A stretch of 13,478 nucleotides of DNA. It comes from Candidatus Margulisiibacteriota bacterium (GTDB lineage: Bacteria > Margulisbacteria > WOR-1 > O2-12-FULL-45-9 > XYB2-FULL-48-7). Positions 1 to 8,800 of this stretch are shown here, in pieces. Made by a program: the position numbers and the translations under genes. The stretch is taken from contig JAQUOB010000008.1 of NCBI GenBank assembly GCA_028717325.1, forward strand, positions 4,831-18,308. Direction: 5' to 3'. The notes under the pieces were generated by a model that worked only from the letters and a program-made list of their open reading frames with translations, had not been told where the DNA came from and did not search any database. The first letter of the stretch is position 1, and each line of letters starts with the position of its first letter.

Positions 1-924
1 CTCTGGGAGCGAATAAAGCAAAATCGCATCGCCTATTACTTTATTCTGCCCACCCTGCTTGCCATGTTGTTCCTTCACATCTCTCCGATCGTCCAAAGTA
101 TTTACATGTCCTTCTTGAACCTCAACCAATACAGCTTGCAGCGTTACCTGCTGGCCCCTTTCGTCGGTCTGAGCAATTACAACGCCGTGCTGATCGATCC
201 GGGCAGCCCGATCAGAATTGGTTTGTTCGAGGCGGTCCGCAACACGATCATCTATACCGTCATCGTTACGGTCGGCACGCTGGTGATCGGCATGGTCGTC
301 GCGCTGATGGTCAACAGAAAATTTTTCGGCCGGCCGATCGTCCGCACGCTGTTTTTATTCCCCTGGATCGTTCCGACCTATGTGACGGGACTACTTTGGG
401 GCATCATGTGGCTGAAAGAAGGCGGCCTAGTCAATGTGCTGCTGGTCGATTGGCTGCACCTTTTGCCGCACAAAATTTCCTGGCTGACCGGTTCCAATAC
501 GATCTGGGCCATTATTATCCCTACCATTTGGCGCTACTGGCCGCTTTCCATGTTGATGCTGCTGGCCGGTCTGCAGACGATCCCCGACGAACTTTATGAG
601 GCGGCTGATATCGATGGCGCCGGCCCCTGGCGCAAGTTCTGGACAATCACCTGGCCGATGCTCCGGCCCGTCTGGTTTCTGTTGATCCTGTTCGGCCTGA
701 TCTACAATACCTATTCGTTCAATATTGTCATCATGATGTTCGGCTTCGGCGCAGGGTTTCCGGGCGAGTGGGGAGATTTGATGATGACAAATATCTTCCG
801 CAATTCTTTTCAACTCTGGAATTTCGGCACCGGGGCGGCCGCTTCGCTGCTGCTGCTGGTCGTCATGATCGTGATCGTCAATATCTGGTTCAAATATTTT
901 AAAGCGGCGGAGGACATGCAGTAA
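1..924 (+). CDS. Sugar ABC transporter permease, MalF/UgpA type (5' end cut by window)
   Basis: Inner-membrane subunit of a carbohydrate ABC importer; with the next gene it would form the heterodimeric channel that receives sugar from a periplasmic binding protein. The frame is open from base 1, upstream of the first ATG at 64, and begins with a basic stretch (LWERIKQNR) followed by a hydrophobic segment, so probably only a few N-terminal residues are missing. Several transmembrane helices are visible, and the EAA loop that docks on the ATPase starts near residue 200 of the fragment (EAADIDGAGPWRKF...LP-like WPMLRP). The stop codon overlaps the next start (TAATG, 922-926), indicating translational coupling. 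The binding protein and ATPase are not in the window. The family is clear; the transported sugar cannot be deduced, although the neighbouring glycosidase suggests an oligosaccharide. Confidence 0.93.
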   Translation, partial: LWERIKQNRIAYYFILPTLLAMLFLHISPIVQSIYMSFLNLNQYSLQRYLLAPFVGLSNYNAVLIDPGSPIRIGLFEAVRNTIIYTVIVTVGTLVIGMVVALMVNRKFFGRPIVRTLFLFPWIVPTYVTGLLWGIMWLKEGGLVNVLLVDWLHLLPHKISWLTGSNTIWAIIIPTIWRYWPLSMLMLLAGLQTIPDELYEAADIDGAGPWRKFWTITWPMLRPVWFLLILFGLIYNTYSFNIVIMMFGFGAGFPGEWGDLMMTNIFRNSFQLWNFGTGAAASLLLLVVMIVIVNIWFKYFKAAEDMQ

Positions 925-1793
925 TGCCGTATTACGTTAAAAAACGGATCGTCGACGTCATTATCAGCATTATCATGTTGATGTTCCTGACCCTGACTCT
1001 TTTGCCGGTCGGCTGGATGGTCTTTTCTTCCCTGAAGAGCTCGACCGATATTGCGATCGGGCGGGTCGGCCTGTCGCACAATCTCGAAGGCAAGGTCGAG
1101 GTCCACTGGAATAATTATGTCGACATGTGGAAGAACGTCAACTTTGGCCTGTATCTCAAAAACTCCCTGATCATCTGCGGCGTCACGATGTGCATCGCCA
1201 TGGTCTTTTCGACCCTGGCGGCTTACAGCCTGTCCCGCTTCCGTTTCCCCGGCGACGACCTCTTCAGCAACGCCCTGCTGGCGACCCAGATGATCCCGGC
1301 CATCATGTATCTGATCCCGATCTATATCATGTTCGTTAAATTTACGCTGATGACCGGCATCCCGGTCAAGGGCACCTACTGGGGAATAATACTCATTTAT
1401 TCGGCTTTCTTTATCCCTTTCTCGATCTGGATCCTGCGCGGCTTTTTCGCGACCATTCCCAAAGAGCTGGAAGAATCGGCGCGCATCGACGGCTGTTCGG
1501 CTTTCCAGGTCTTCTGGTACATCGCCCTGCCGCTGGCGATCCCGGGCATCATCGCCACCGGCATCTATATTTTCCTGACGGCCTGGGACGAGCTGATGTT
1601 CGCCTGGGTGCTGACCAACGCCGATACGATGACGATCCCGGTCGGCATCCGGCTCTTTGTCGGCAATTATCAGAACCGCTTTGACCTGATGATGGCGGCC
1701 GCCACTGTTGCGACCCTGCCGGTCGTCGTGATATTCTTTTTACTTCAAAGGCATATCGTGCACGGCCTGACCGCAGGTGCGGTGAAAGGGTAA
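924..1793 (+). CDS. Sugar ABC transporter permease, MalG type
   Basis: Second membrane subunit of the same carbohydrate importer (289 aa, normal for MalG-like permeases). It starts with a short basic stretch (KKR), a first hydrophobic helix around residues 10-32, and the SSLKSS motif typical of MalG proteins after it. The EAA loop lies at about 183-208 (EESARIDGCSAFQVF...LPLAIPG), matching the EAA---G---------I-LP consensus with E183 and G190. It overlaps the upstream permease by one base and is followed 12 bp later by a secreted glycosidase, so transporter and enzyme are very probably co-transcribed. Substrate is unknown. The assignment to the family is secure from the EAA loop and from pairing with a MalF-type partner. 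Confidence 0.94.
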   Translation: MPYYVKKRIVDVIISIIMLMFLTLTLLPVGWMVFSSLKSSTDIAIGRVGLSHNLEGKVEVHWNNYVDMWKNVNFGLYLKNSLIICGVTMCIAMVFSTLAAYSLSRFRFPGDDLFSNALLATQMIPAIMYLIPIYIMFVKFTLMTGIPVKGTYWGIILIYSAFFIPFSIWILRGFFATIPKELEESARIDGCSAFQVFWYIALPLAIPGIIATGIYIFLTAWDELMFAWVLTNADTMTIPVGIRLFVGNYQNRFDLMMAAATVATLPVVVIFFLLQRHIVHGLTAGAVKG

Positions 1794-1805
1794 GGAGAGA
1801 AAAAA

Positions 1806-3482
1806 ATGATAAATGAAAGAATCAAGCATTTGAATGAAAAATTAAAACAATATTTATCTTTATTATCGTTGCTGCTGGCGGCCGTTTGTTTGCTCCATGC
1901 GGTCATGCCGGCCTCGGCCGAGCATCTTGTGAAGCAGGGGGTTTTTCTCGGCGTTTTCCGAGAGGGGGCCCCGCACAACATGAATTACATCAAACAGTTT
2001 GAACAGTGGGTCGGGAAAAAGCCCGCCCAGATCATGTGGTATCAGGATTGGGCGCAGGCGTTCCCCAAAGAAGACGCGCAAAACGTCATTAATTACGGCG
2101 CCGTGCCTCATATCGTTTGGGAACCCTGGTACTGGAGCGACCATAATAAGATCAAGCTCAAAGACATTACCTCGGGCAAATGGGACGGCTATATCACTTC
2201 CTGGGCCAAGGCCGTCAAGGAATTCGGCCATCCGATCTTTCTGCGGCCCGCCCATGAGTTTAATATGGAAGGGTACCCCTGGGGGATCGTCAATAACGAC
2301 AAGGATCCCCAGCTCTACGTCAAGGCCTTCCGGCACATAGTTGACATTTTTAAAAGGGAAAAAGCGACGAACGCCAAATTCGTCTGGTCGCCGATGAATT
2401 ATTCTTTCCCGGACGAGTCCTGGAACGATTGGGTCAAGGCCTATCCCGGCAACGACTATGTCGACTGGATCGGCTTTGACGGCTACAATTGGGGCACGAC
2501 GCAGAGTTGGAGTGACTGGCAGGCCCTTAAATATCTTTTCCGTGACCAGGCGCGCAAAGCCCGCAAGCTCTGGCCGGCCAAGCCGATCATGATCGCCGAA
2601 TTCGCCGCATCCGAAAAAGGGGGAGATAAGGCGGCCTGGATCAAAGAAATCCCCCAATACCTGCGGACCAGTATGCGCGATATTGACGCGATCAACTGGT
2701 TCGATCTCAGAAAAGAAGCGGATTGGCGGATCAATTCTTCGGAAAGATCGCTTGCCGCTTTCAAGCAGATCATGAAGGATCCTGTCTTCTCGAGCTCGGG
2801 GGAAGAACTGGCCAGCTTGACCATCCCGGCGGAAAAAACGACCAGGAGCGTAACCTATGCCTGTCGGACGGGCGGAGTAAAACTGGACGGCAATTTGGCC
2901 GAGTGGCAGCAGTGTCCGCCGATCGTCATGAAGGACGCGTCGTATTTTAAAGAGGGGCTGAGCTGGGGCGGGCCGACTGACCTCTCCGGCAAGGTCTATT
3001 TGATGTACGATCAGAATTTCTTGTACCTGGCTGCGGACGTTACCGATAAGATCCCGATGATAAATAAAAAAGAAAGAGGTGATATCTGGAACGGTGACGC
3101 GATCGAAATCGTTTTTACGACCGATCCTAGCGCCAATTCGAACCGTGATTCATTTGAGCGCAATGACTTTCAGGTCGGCTTCGGCACCGGCGACGGCCGG
3201 GCCGTCAAACCGTCGATCTGGAACTGGCAGAGGCGGCGCAGTCCGACCGGCAGTGAAATTTTCGCCAAAAGGGTTGATAATCCAGCGGGCTATATCCTGG
3301 AGGCCAAGATCCCGTGGAGCTTCTTCGGGAGTTTTGTCCCGTCAGCCGGCACAAAGATCGGCTTTGACGTGGCGCTCGACGACGCCGATTATTCCGGCGA
3401 GCGGGAGCGGCAGCTGATCTGGAACGGCGATTATTATTTCTACCGTGATCCGGGCGTCTGGGGTATTCTTGAGTTCAAATGA
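1806..3482 (+). CDS. Secreted GH26-like glycoside hydrolase with C-terminal CBM9-like domain
   Basis: Predicted exported polysaccharide hydrolase of 558 aa. A signal peptide covers residues 1-38 (basic start, hydrophobic core 16-33, cleavage after ASA). Residues about 40-335 look like a GH26 TIM barrel: the motif LRPAHEFN at 146-153 supplies the presumed acid/base Glu151, and IMIAEFAAS carries the presumed nucleophile Glu265, the normal spacing for this clan GH-A family. Residues about 350-558 resemble a CBM9-type (DOMON-like) beta sandwich: LDGNLAEW, then W-N-G-D-AIEIVF and a closing WGILEFK. Cys353 and Cys370 could form a disulfide. GH26 members are mostly beta-mannanases, with some lichenases, so mannan is only a guess. 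A good ribosome site (AAGGAGA, 1792-1798) supports the start. Together with the permeases and the next two genes it suggests a glycan-processing operon; processing of the cell's own exopolysaccharide is an alternative. Confidence 0.85.
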   Translation: MINERIKHLNEKLKQYLSLLSLLLAAVCLLHAVMPASAEHLVKQGVFLGVFREGAPHNMNYIKQFEQWVGKKPAQIMWYQDWAQAFPKEDAQNVINYGAVPHIVWEPWYWSDHNKIKLKDITSGKWDGYITSWAKAVKEFGHPIFLRPAHEFNMEGYPWGIVNNDKDPQLYVKAFRHIVDIFKREKATNAKFVWSPMNYSFPDESWNDWVKAYPGNDYVDWIGFDGYNWGTTQSWSDWQALKYLFRDQARKARKLWPAKPIMIAEFAASEKGGDKAAWIKEIPQYLRTSMRDIDAINWFDLRKEADWRINSSERSLAAFKQIMKDPVFSSSGEELASLTIPAEKTTRSVTYACRTGGVKLDGNLAEWQQCPPIVMKDASYFKEGLSWGGPTDLSGKVYLMYDQNFLYLAADVTDKIPMINKKERGDIWNGDAIEIVFTTDPSANSNRDSFERNDFQVGFGTGDGRAVKPSIWNWQRRRSPTGSEIFAKRVDNPAGYILEAKIPWSFFGSFVPSAGTKIGFDVALDDADYSGERERQLIWNGDYYFYRDPGVWGILEFK

Positions 3483-3525
3483 AATTTTTTAAAATTCGTT
3501 TCGATAGATTGGTGAGATAACTTTT

Positions 3526-3533
3526 AGGAGGAG
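3526..3533 (+). promoter_or_regulatory. Strong Shine-Dalgarno site for the CBM11-like gene
   Basis: AGGAGGAG lies 9 bases before the ATG at 3543, a near-perfect match to the anti-SD sequence and the strongest in the window. The 60-bp gap before it (3483-3542) is AT-rich and includes AATTTT/AAAATT symmetry, but no convincing promoter or terminator. The site suggests that this small secreted protein is made in larger amounts than the enzyme encoded upstream. Confidence 0.8.
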
Positions 3534-3542
3534 AGAAATAAA

Positions 3543-4274
3543 ATGAATAGACTTATTGGGGTTTCGATTTGCTTCTGTTTTATGGTCTCGATGGCGCTGG
3601 CGATGGGCGGCCCGGCTCCCAGGCCGACGGAGACGGCGGCGCCGCCGGCGGCTGCCCCGACCGTGATGGCGGAAAAAGTCCTGTTGATCGATGATTTTGA
3701 GTCCGGCAGCATTAAATCGCCGCGGGAGTGGTGGACGTTTGACCTGCAAAAAGCCGAGCCGGTTTCTAATAAGGAGCTGAAGAGCGGCGACGAAAAGGTC
3801 GCCTCGGCCGTCGGCAATTATTCGCTGCTGCTGACCGGCATGGCCAAAAATTGGTACTCGGGCGGCGTCGGCACCTATCTGGCCAAGGAAAACCAGGACC
3901 TCTCAAAATATACGAACTTCCAGATGGACGTTTTCGGCAACGGACCCGGCTCCGGCACCGCTAAGATCGAGCTGGTTGACGACGACAACAGCAACTGGAC
4001 CGTCGAACAGGACCCGGCCAAGAATTACGCCCTGACCAAGGACGACAAGTTCGTTTATGAAGTGAAAGTCGACTGGGACGGCTGGAAGAGGGTTTCGATC
4101 CCCCTGGCCGATTTTGTCGATGACAACCCGGGCGTGGGCGACGATGTCTGGAATCCCCAGCAGACCAACGGCTCCGGCGGCTTGCTGCAAGTCCAATTCA
4201 TCTGCATCGCGGCGACCGACAAGGGCAAGGTCAATTTCAATCTGGATAACGTCTCTTTGACCATGGGCCAATAA
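3543..4274 (+). CDS. Small secreted carbohydrate-binding protein, CBM11/CIA30-like
   Basis: Predicted exported, non-catalytic protein of 243 aa. Residues 1-20 form a signal peptide with cleavage after ALA; there is no lipobox cysteine at the cleavage point, so it is probably soluble. Residues 24-40 are a Pro/Ala-rich linker. From about residue 46 the sequence has the features of a galactose-binding-like jelly roll of the CBM11/CIA30 type: an opening LLIDDFESG, the central pattern of alternating beta strands with WDGWKRVSIPLADF, and the closing FNLDNVSL typical of these domains. No catalytic motif is seen. It follows the GH26-like enzyme by 60 bp and precedes a barrel gene by 26 bp, so it may hold glycan near the cell or help deliver it to the barrel. 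The fold is inferred from motif pattern only. Confidence 0.72.
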   Translation: MNRLIGVSICFCFMVSMALAMGGPAPRPTETAAPPAAAPTVMAEKVLLIDDFESGSIKSPREWWTFDLQKAEPVSNKELKSGDEKVASAVGNYSLLLTGMAKNWYSGGVGTYLAKENQDLSKYTNFQMDVFGNGPGSGTAKIELVDDDNSNWTVEQDPAKNYALTKDDKFVYEVKVDWDGWKRVSIPLADFVDDNPGVGDDVWNPQQTNGSGGLLQVQFICIAATDKGKVNFNLDNVSLTMGQ

Positions 4275-4300
4275 CCGGCATAAACGGTTAACGGACAATA

Positions 4301-5164
4301 ATGGCAAAATGGTGTCTTGGTTTTATTGTGTCCCTGCTGATCATCGGTTCGGCGGCGGCCGAGTTCCGGCCGTTCGCCGAACTGTGGAATAACTTCGCTT
4401 ATTACGATACCAACCTGGAGCGCAAAGGGTTTTCCTCAATTTTAGGCCACTACGAAGGCAAGATCGGTTTCTATCTGCTTGACACGCCTCTCCAGCTCTA
4501 CGGTGCCTATTACGGCATTACGGCGCAAACCGGCGATTACTTCGACAATTCGCTTTTTACCGGGGCGGGGGTACGCTTCAAGCCGTTTGAGGGTTCTTTC
4601 AAAGGCACCAGCTGGTTGAACGAATGGATACCGGACATCAAAGTCTTCGGTGAGAGTCTTAGCGCCGGCTATTTAAAGGGCGGCTCGTCCGCCGAGGCCG
4701 CTGGCCTGGCCAAGACAGACACCCGATACGGCTTCGACCTCTGGCATGAATGGAACCTGGACAAGCCCAATGAAAATCTGCCCTGGGCGGAGCTCTGGTC
4801 CAATCTTTCTTACCGCGACACTAACTTCGGCTGGGAAAGCTTTAAGAACTATGTTTTTTATTTTCAGCCGAAGATCGGCCGGCACCTCGGGCGGGGCATC
4901 GAAACTTACCTGAAAGCGGACGCCGTTTATTCCGGCAAAGGCGGGCCCAGCTACTCATTCCTCAATGTCGCCGATTACGGCGTTGGGGTCAGGTTTGAGC
5001 CCTGGCGCAATATGGCAACGGCGAACGAACTGCTCCGAAAATTCAAGATGTTCTTTGAGGTCCTGAGCGTCAGCTACCTCAAGGAAAAACCGGCCGACCC
5101 GAATAAGGTCGTTGACCGTGATGTCCGATTCGGCATCGATTTTTCCTACGGCAGGTCATATTAG
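4301..5164 (+). CDS. Outer-membrane beta-barrel protein with internal tandem duplication
   Basis: Predicted outer-membrane protein of 287 aa. Residues 1-20 are a signal peptide (cleavage after AAA). The mature part is rich in alternating aromatic and polar residues, like porin strands, and the chain ends in a tyrosine after FGIDFSYG, as expected for the beta signal read by the Bam machinery. Two halves of about 137 residues repeat each other: AELWNNFAYYDTN at 26-38 matches AELWSNLSYRDTN at 163-175, GAGVRFKPF matches GVGVRFEPW, LSAGYLKGG matches LSVSYLKEK, and RYGFDLWHEW matches RFGIDFSYG. The repeat pattern recalls the C-terminal barrel region of NfrA/BcsC-type exopolysaccharide export proteins, but that is a resemblance and not proven. 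Its stop codon lies inside a 7-bp repeat tract. The ribosome site is weak, so coupling to the upstream gene is likely. Confidence 0.7.
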   Translation: MAKWCLGFIVSLLIIGSAAAEFRPFAELWNNFAYYDTNLERKGFSSILGHYEGKIGFYLLDTPLQLYGAYYGITAQTGDYFDNSLFTGAGVRFKPFEGSFKGTSWLNEWIPDIKVFGESLSAGYLKGGSSAEAAGLAKTDTRYGFDLWHEWNLDKPNENLPWAELWSNLSYRDTNFGWESFKNYVFYFQPKIGRHLGRGIETYLKADAVYSGKGGPSYSFLNVADYGVGVRFEPWRNMATANELLRKFKMFFEVLSVSYLKEKPADPNKVVDRDVRFGIDFSYGRSY

Positions 5165-5195
5165 ATAGTAGAAAGTAGACAGCAGAAAGCAGGAG
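5161..5195 (+). repeat. Five degenerate 7-bp repeats (consensus GYAGAAA)
   Basis: Five consecutive heptads fill 5161-5167, 5168-5174, 5175-5181, 5182-5188 and 5189-5195. The second is GTAGAAA, the fourth GCAGAAA; the others differ by one to three bases. The tract includes the stop codon of the barrel gene (TAG 5162-5164) at one end and the Shine-Dalgarno site of pth at the other. The same unit, in its GCAGAAA form, is repeated inside mazG at 10450-10484. Confidence 0.75.
5191..5195 (+). promoter_or_regulatory. Ribosome-binding site fixing the GTG start of pth
   Basis: AGGAG ends 7 bases before the GTG at 5203. The spacing is ideal and the translation from GTG begins exactly at the conserved N-terminus of peptidyl-tRNA hydrolases (YLIVGLGNPG), so this start is well supported. 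The site coincides with the last heptad of the repeat tract. Confidence 0.8.
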
Positions 5196-5202
5196 TTGAA
5201 CG

Positions 5203-5763
5203 GTGTATCTAATCGTCGGGCTTGGTAATCCTGGTAAAGAATATGAGAATACGCGGCACAACCTCGGTTTCAGGGTCATTAATGAATTAGCCTCGCGTCA
5301 GGGCCTAACCTCGCTAAGATCAAAGCACCATTCGTTCATCGGCGAAGGCAAGATCGACGACCACAAGGTTATCCTGGCCCAGCCGCAAACATTCATGAAC
5401 GACTCCGGCTCGGCGGTCCGGGGCCTGCTCGCCTGGTACAAGCTGGACGTTAAAAACCTGATCGTTATTTACGATGACGTTGATCTAGAGATCGGCCAGA
5501 TCCGCATCCGCGAAAAAGGCGGGGCCGGCGGCCATCACGGGCTTGAGTCGATCATCGGCAGTCTCGGCAGCTCCGACTTCATGCGCGTCCGGATCGGGAT
5601 CGGCCGGGAGAATTTGACCGGCGACGTTGCGGACTATGTTTTGCAGAATATCCCGCCGGCCCAGAGAGAACCGCTGGAGGCGGCGATTGTAGCCGCCGCC
5701 GATGCCGCCGAGGCAATTGTTGCCGCTGGCCTGGCCGCGGCGATGAATAAATATAATTCTTAG
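5203..5763 (+). CDS. pth: Peptidyl-tRNA hydrolase
   Basis: Cytoplasmic enzyme of 186 aa that cleaves the ester bond of peptidyl-tRNAs dropped by ribosomes, freeing tRNA for reuse. Signature residues of bacterial Pth are present: GLGNPG at 6-11, the catalytic His19 in NTRHNLGF (His20 in E. coli), Asn66 in FMNDSG (Asn68) and Asp91 in YDDVDL (Asp93). The position of E. coli Asn114, in GGHNG, is His here (GGHHGLESI), a substitution near the substrate site. The length is close to the usual 180-200 aa. The GTG start is set by an AGGAG site. It lies 38 bp after the barrel gene and 38 bp before mfd; pairing of pth with mfd is common in bacteria and agrees with both identifications. Confidence 0.97.
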   Translation: MYLIVGLGNPGKEYENTRHNLGFRVINELASRQGLTSLRSKHHSFIGEGKIDDHKVILAQPQTFMNDSGSAVRGLLAWYKLDVKNLIVIYDDVDLEIGQIRIREKGGAGGHHGLESIIGSLGSSDFMRVRIGIGRENLTGDVADYVLQNIPPAQREPLEAAIVAAADAAEAIVAAGLAAAMNKYNS

Positions 5764-5785
5764 CTGTTTTCTCCCCTTGTGGTAG

Positions 5786-5801
5786 TGGTAAAATAGACGT
5801 A
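5786..5801 (+). promoter_or_regulatory. Extended -10 promoter for a leaderless mfd mRNA
   Basis: TGGTAAAAT at 5786-5794 is an extended -10 element (TG, one base, then TAAAAT). Only 7 bases separate the hexamer from the mfd ATG at 5802, so transcription would begin at or next to the A of the start codon. No Shine-Dalgarno sequence precedes the ATG. A -35 element is weak at best, as is usual for extended -10 promoters. Confidence 0.6.
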
Positions 5802-8800
5802 ATGACAAAACTTGAGGCCGTCGTCCGCCTGGAAAAATCCGCTTACTTCAGATCGAAACTGGCAGAACTGAAAACATCGGCTAAGGTTGTTTTTTCCGGT
5901 CTGCCGGGTGCCGCCAAAACGGCGGTTTTTGCTGCACTTGCCGGTCGGCTTGGCAGCCTTGTCCTGGTAACCGCCACCGCCGCCTCCGCCGAAAAAACCA
6001 AGAACGAATTTGAACTGATGACCGGTAAACCGCTTCATATTTTCCCGGCCCTTGATGTCGCACCCGACGAGAACGTTGCCCCGAGCAAGGAGCTGGTCGG
6101 CCAGCGGCACGCAATTCTCGATCGCTGGTTGAGGGGGGAGCCATCGGTTGTCGTTATGTCGGTCAAGGCCGCCCTGACCAAAACCAACCAGCCGGCCGGA
6201 TTTAGCCAACGGCGACTGGTCATTCACGCCGGGCAGGAGGTCAGGCTAGAGGAGCTGATCGCCCGGCTGGTCAATCTCGATTATCAACGGCAGAACATCG
6301 TCGGCGAGCGGGGCGAATTCAGCGTGCGCGGCGGCATCGTTGACGTTTTTCCGATCTCGCTCGATTATCCGGTCCGGCTTGAGTTGGAGGGCGACACGAT
6401 CGAATCGATCAGAAAGTTCGATCCCTTCTCCCAGCGATCGATCGAGACCTGGCGTGAAGCGGTTTTTCTACCGGCGCGCGAGAATTACGATTCTCCGGTC
6501 TTCAATTATCTTCCCGACGATACCCCGCTGATCATTGACGAGCCGGTTGAGATCGACAGGGCGGCTGAAGCGCTGCTCAAAGATTCCGGCTCTTATCTTG
6601 AGCCCGAAAAGTACCTGAAAAAAGTTAATATTCAACTCTCAAGTTTTCTTTCGCCGGCCGAAACGCCGGTCTTTGCTCCGCCGCCGGATTATCTGGGGAA
6701 AACCGAAACGATCCCGGCCCAGGCCCTGATCGTCAGCCGGCACGCTCCGAGCCTGAGAGAAGAGTTGCCGCAGAACCAGATCATTCAGGGCGAGCTGGCC
6801 GGCGGCTTCGTATTTGAGGGTCTGGAAGTTTTGACCGACCGGGAGATCTTTGGCGAGACCAGGACGACCCGCCGGACAAAAGCCGCCGTCCCGGAGGGGG
6901 TGGCGGAAGAGCTGTTGGCTGATCTCAAGGTCGGCGACTATGTGGTGCACGAAAATTACGGGATCGGCATTTACCAGGGCATGAAACAGCTTGAGCTTGA
7001 CGACATCAAGCAGGAATATCTGCTGATCGAATACGCGGCGGGCGACAAGCTCTATGTGCCGCCGCCGATGATCGGCCTGGTGGAAAAATATTCCGGCGGT
7101 TCGGAAGCCGCGCCCCGGCTGAGCCGGCTGGGAACCAAGACCTGGCTTAAAACGAGAAGCCGCGTCAAACAATCGCTGCGCGACCTGACCCAGGAACTCC
7201 TCGCCCTGTACGCCAAACGCGAAAGGATAGAGGGCGTGCCTTTTCCTCCCGACGATATCTGGCAAAAAGAACTGACAGCGACCTTCCCGTATGACGAGAC
7301 CCCCGATCAGATCAAGGCGATCGACGAGGTCAAAAGGGACATGGAGTCCGGCCGGCCGATGGACCGGCTGGTTTGCGGTGATGTCGGCTACGGCAAGACA
7401 GAGGTGGCGATCAGGGCGGCCGCCAAAGCGGCCTCGGCCGGCAAACAGGTTGCCCTGTTGGCCCCCACGACCATCCTGGTCGAACAGCATTACAACAATT
7501 TCAGCCAGAGATTCAAAAATACTCCTTATGTCGTGGAAATGCTCTCCCGGTTCCGCTCGCCCAAAGAGCAGAAAGAAGTGGTTAACTTGATCGCGGGCGG
7601 CGGCGCCGACATTGTGATCGGGACCCATCGCCTGCTCTCCAAAGACATAAAATTTCACGATCTCGGCCTCTTGATCATCGATGAGGAACAGAAGTTTGGC
7701 GTGACTCATAAAGAGAAGATGAAGCAGCTGAAAGAGGCCGTTGATGTCCTGACGTTGACCGCGACGCCTATACCGCGAACCCTCTATTTTTCGCTGGCCG
7801 GCGCCCGGGCGATGAGTTTAATTTCAACGCCGCCGGTCGACCGCTCGCCGATCCGCACTTATGTCCTGCCGTATTCGGAAAAATCGATCCGCGAGGCCGT
7901 TACGCGCGAGCTGGACCGCGGCGGCCAGGTCTATTTTGTCCACAATTATGTCGAAACAATCGCCGGGATCGCGGCCATGATCAAAAAACTGGTGCCGGAG
8001 GCCAAGGTAGCGGTCGGCCACGGCCAGATGGATGAAAAAGAACTGGAAAAAACGATGCTTGATTTTCTTGAAAAAAAATACGATGTGCTGGTCTGCACCT
8101 CCATCATTGAATCGGGGCTGGATATCACCAACGTCAATACGATCCTGATCGACCGGGCCGACCGGTTCGGGCTGTCCCAGCTTTACCAGATCAGGGGCAG
8201 GGTCGGACGTTCGGCCGTGAGAGCTTACGCGTACCTGTTTTATCATCCCGCCCGCAGTATGTCCGATCAGGCGGTGGAGCGCCTGAAGGCGATCCAGGAA
8301 TTTACCGCGCTGGGTTCGGGCTACAAACTGGCCATGCGCGACCTGGAGATCCGCGGGGCCGGGAATCTTTTGGGGGCGGAACAATCGGGCCATATTTACG
8401 AGGTTGGGTTCGATCTCTATTGCGAGTTGCTGGAGGAGGCGGTCAAAGAGGTGAGGGGTGAAACGGTGGTTTCGCCGCGCGAGGTCGACATTGAGCTCAC
8501 GATCGAAGCCTCAATCCCCGCTCACTATGTCACCGACGAGAGACAGCGGATCGCGCTTTACCGGCGGATGAATTTGATCACCAACAGCGAGGGCGTGAAT
8601 AACCTTAAAAAGGAGATGATTGACCGGTTCGGCCAACTTCCGCCCCAAATCGAGACGCTGTTCCGCCTGTTATTATTGAAAGTCAGCGCGCTGCAGGCCG
8701 GTGTTAAAAGCATCAAAGAAGAGAATAGCAAGGTTCGTATCGAGTGGTTGTCCAAAAAAGTCCGGGTCCTTGATCTCGGTAAAGAAGATAAGATCAGGCT

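Noticed and set aside
3484..3497. AT-rich symmetry AATTTT/AAAATT as a terminator after the glycosidase gene
   Set aside because: The stem is short, without GC pairs and with almost no loop; it would not be stable enough to terminate transcription.
4272..4290. Small inverted repeat TAACCG/CGGTTA between the CBM11-like and barrel genes
   Set aside because: Only 6 bp with a 7-nt loop and no T-tract; it is expected by chance in a region this size.
5161..5195. Heptad tract as a CRISPR array or other direct-repeat array
   Set aside because: The units are 7 bp and contiguous, without unique spacers.
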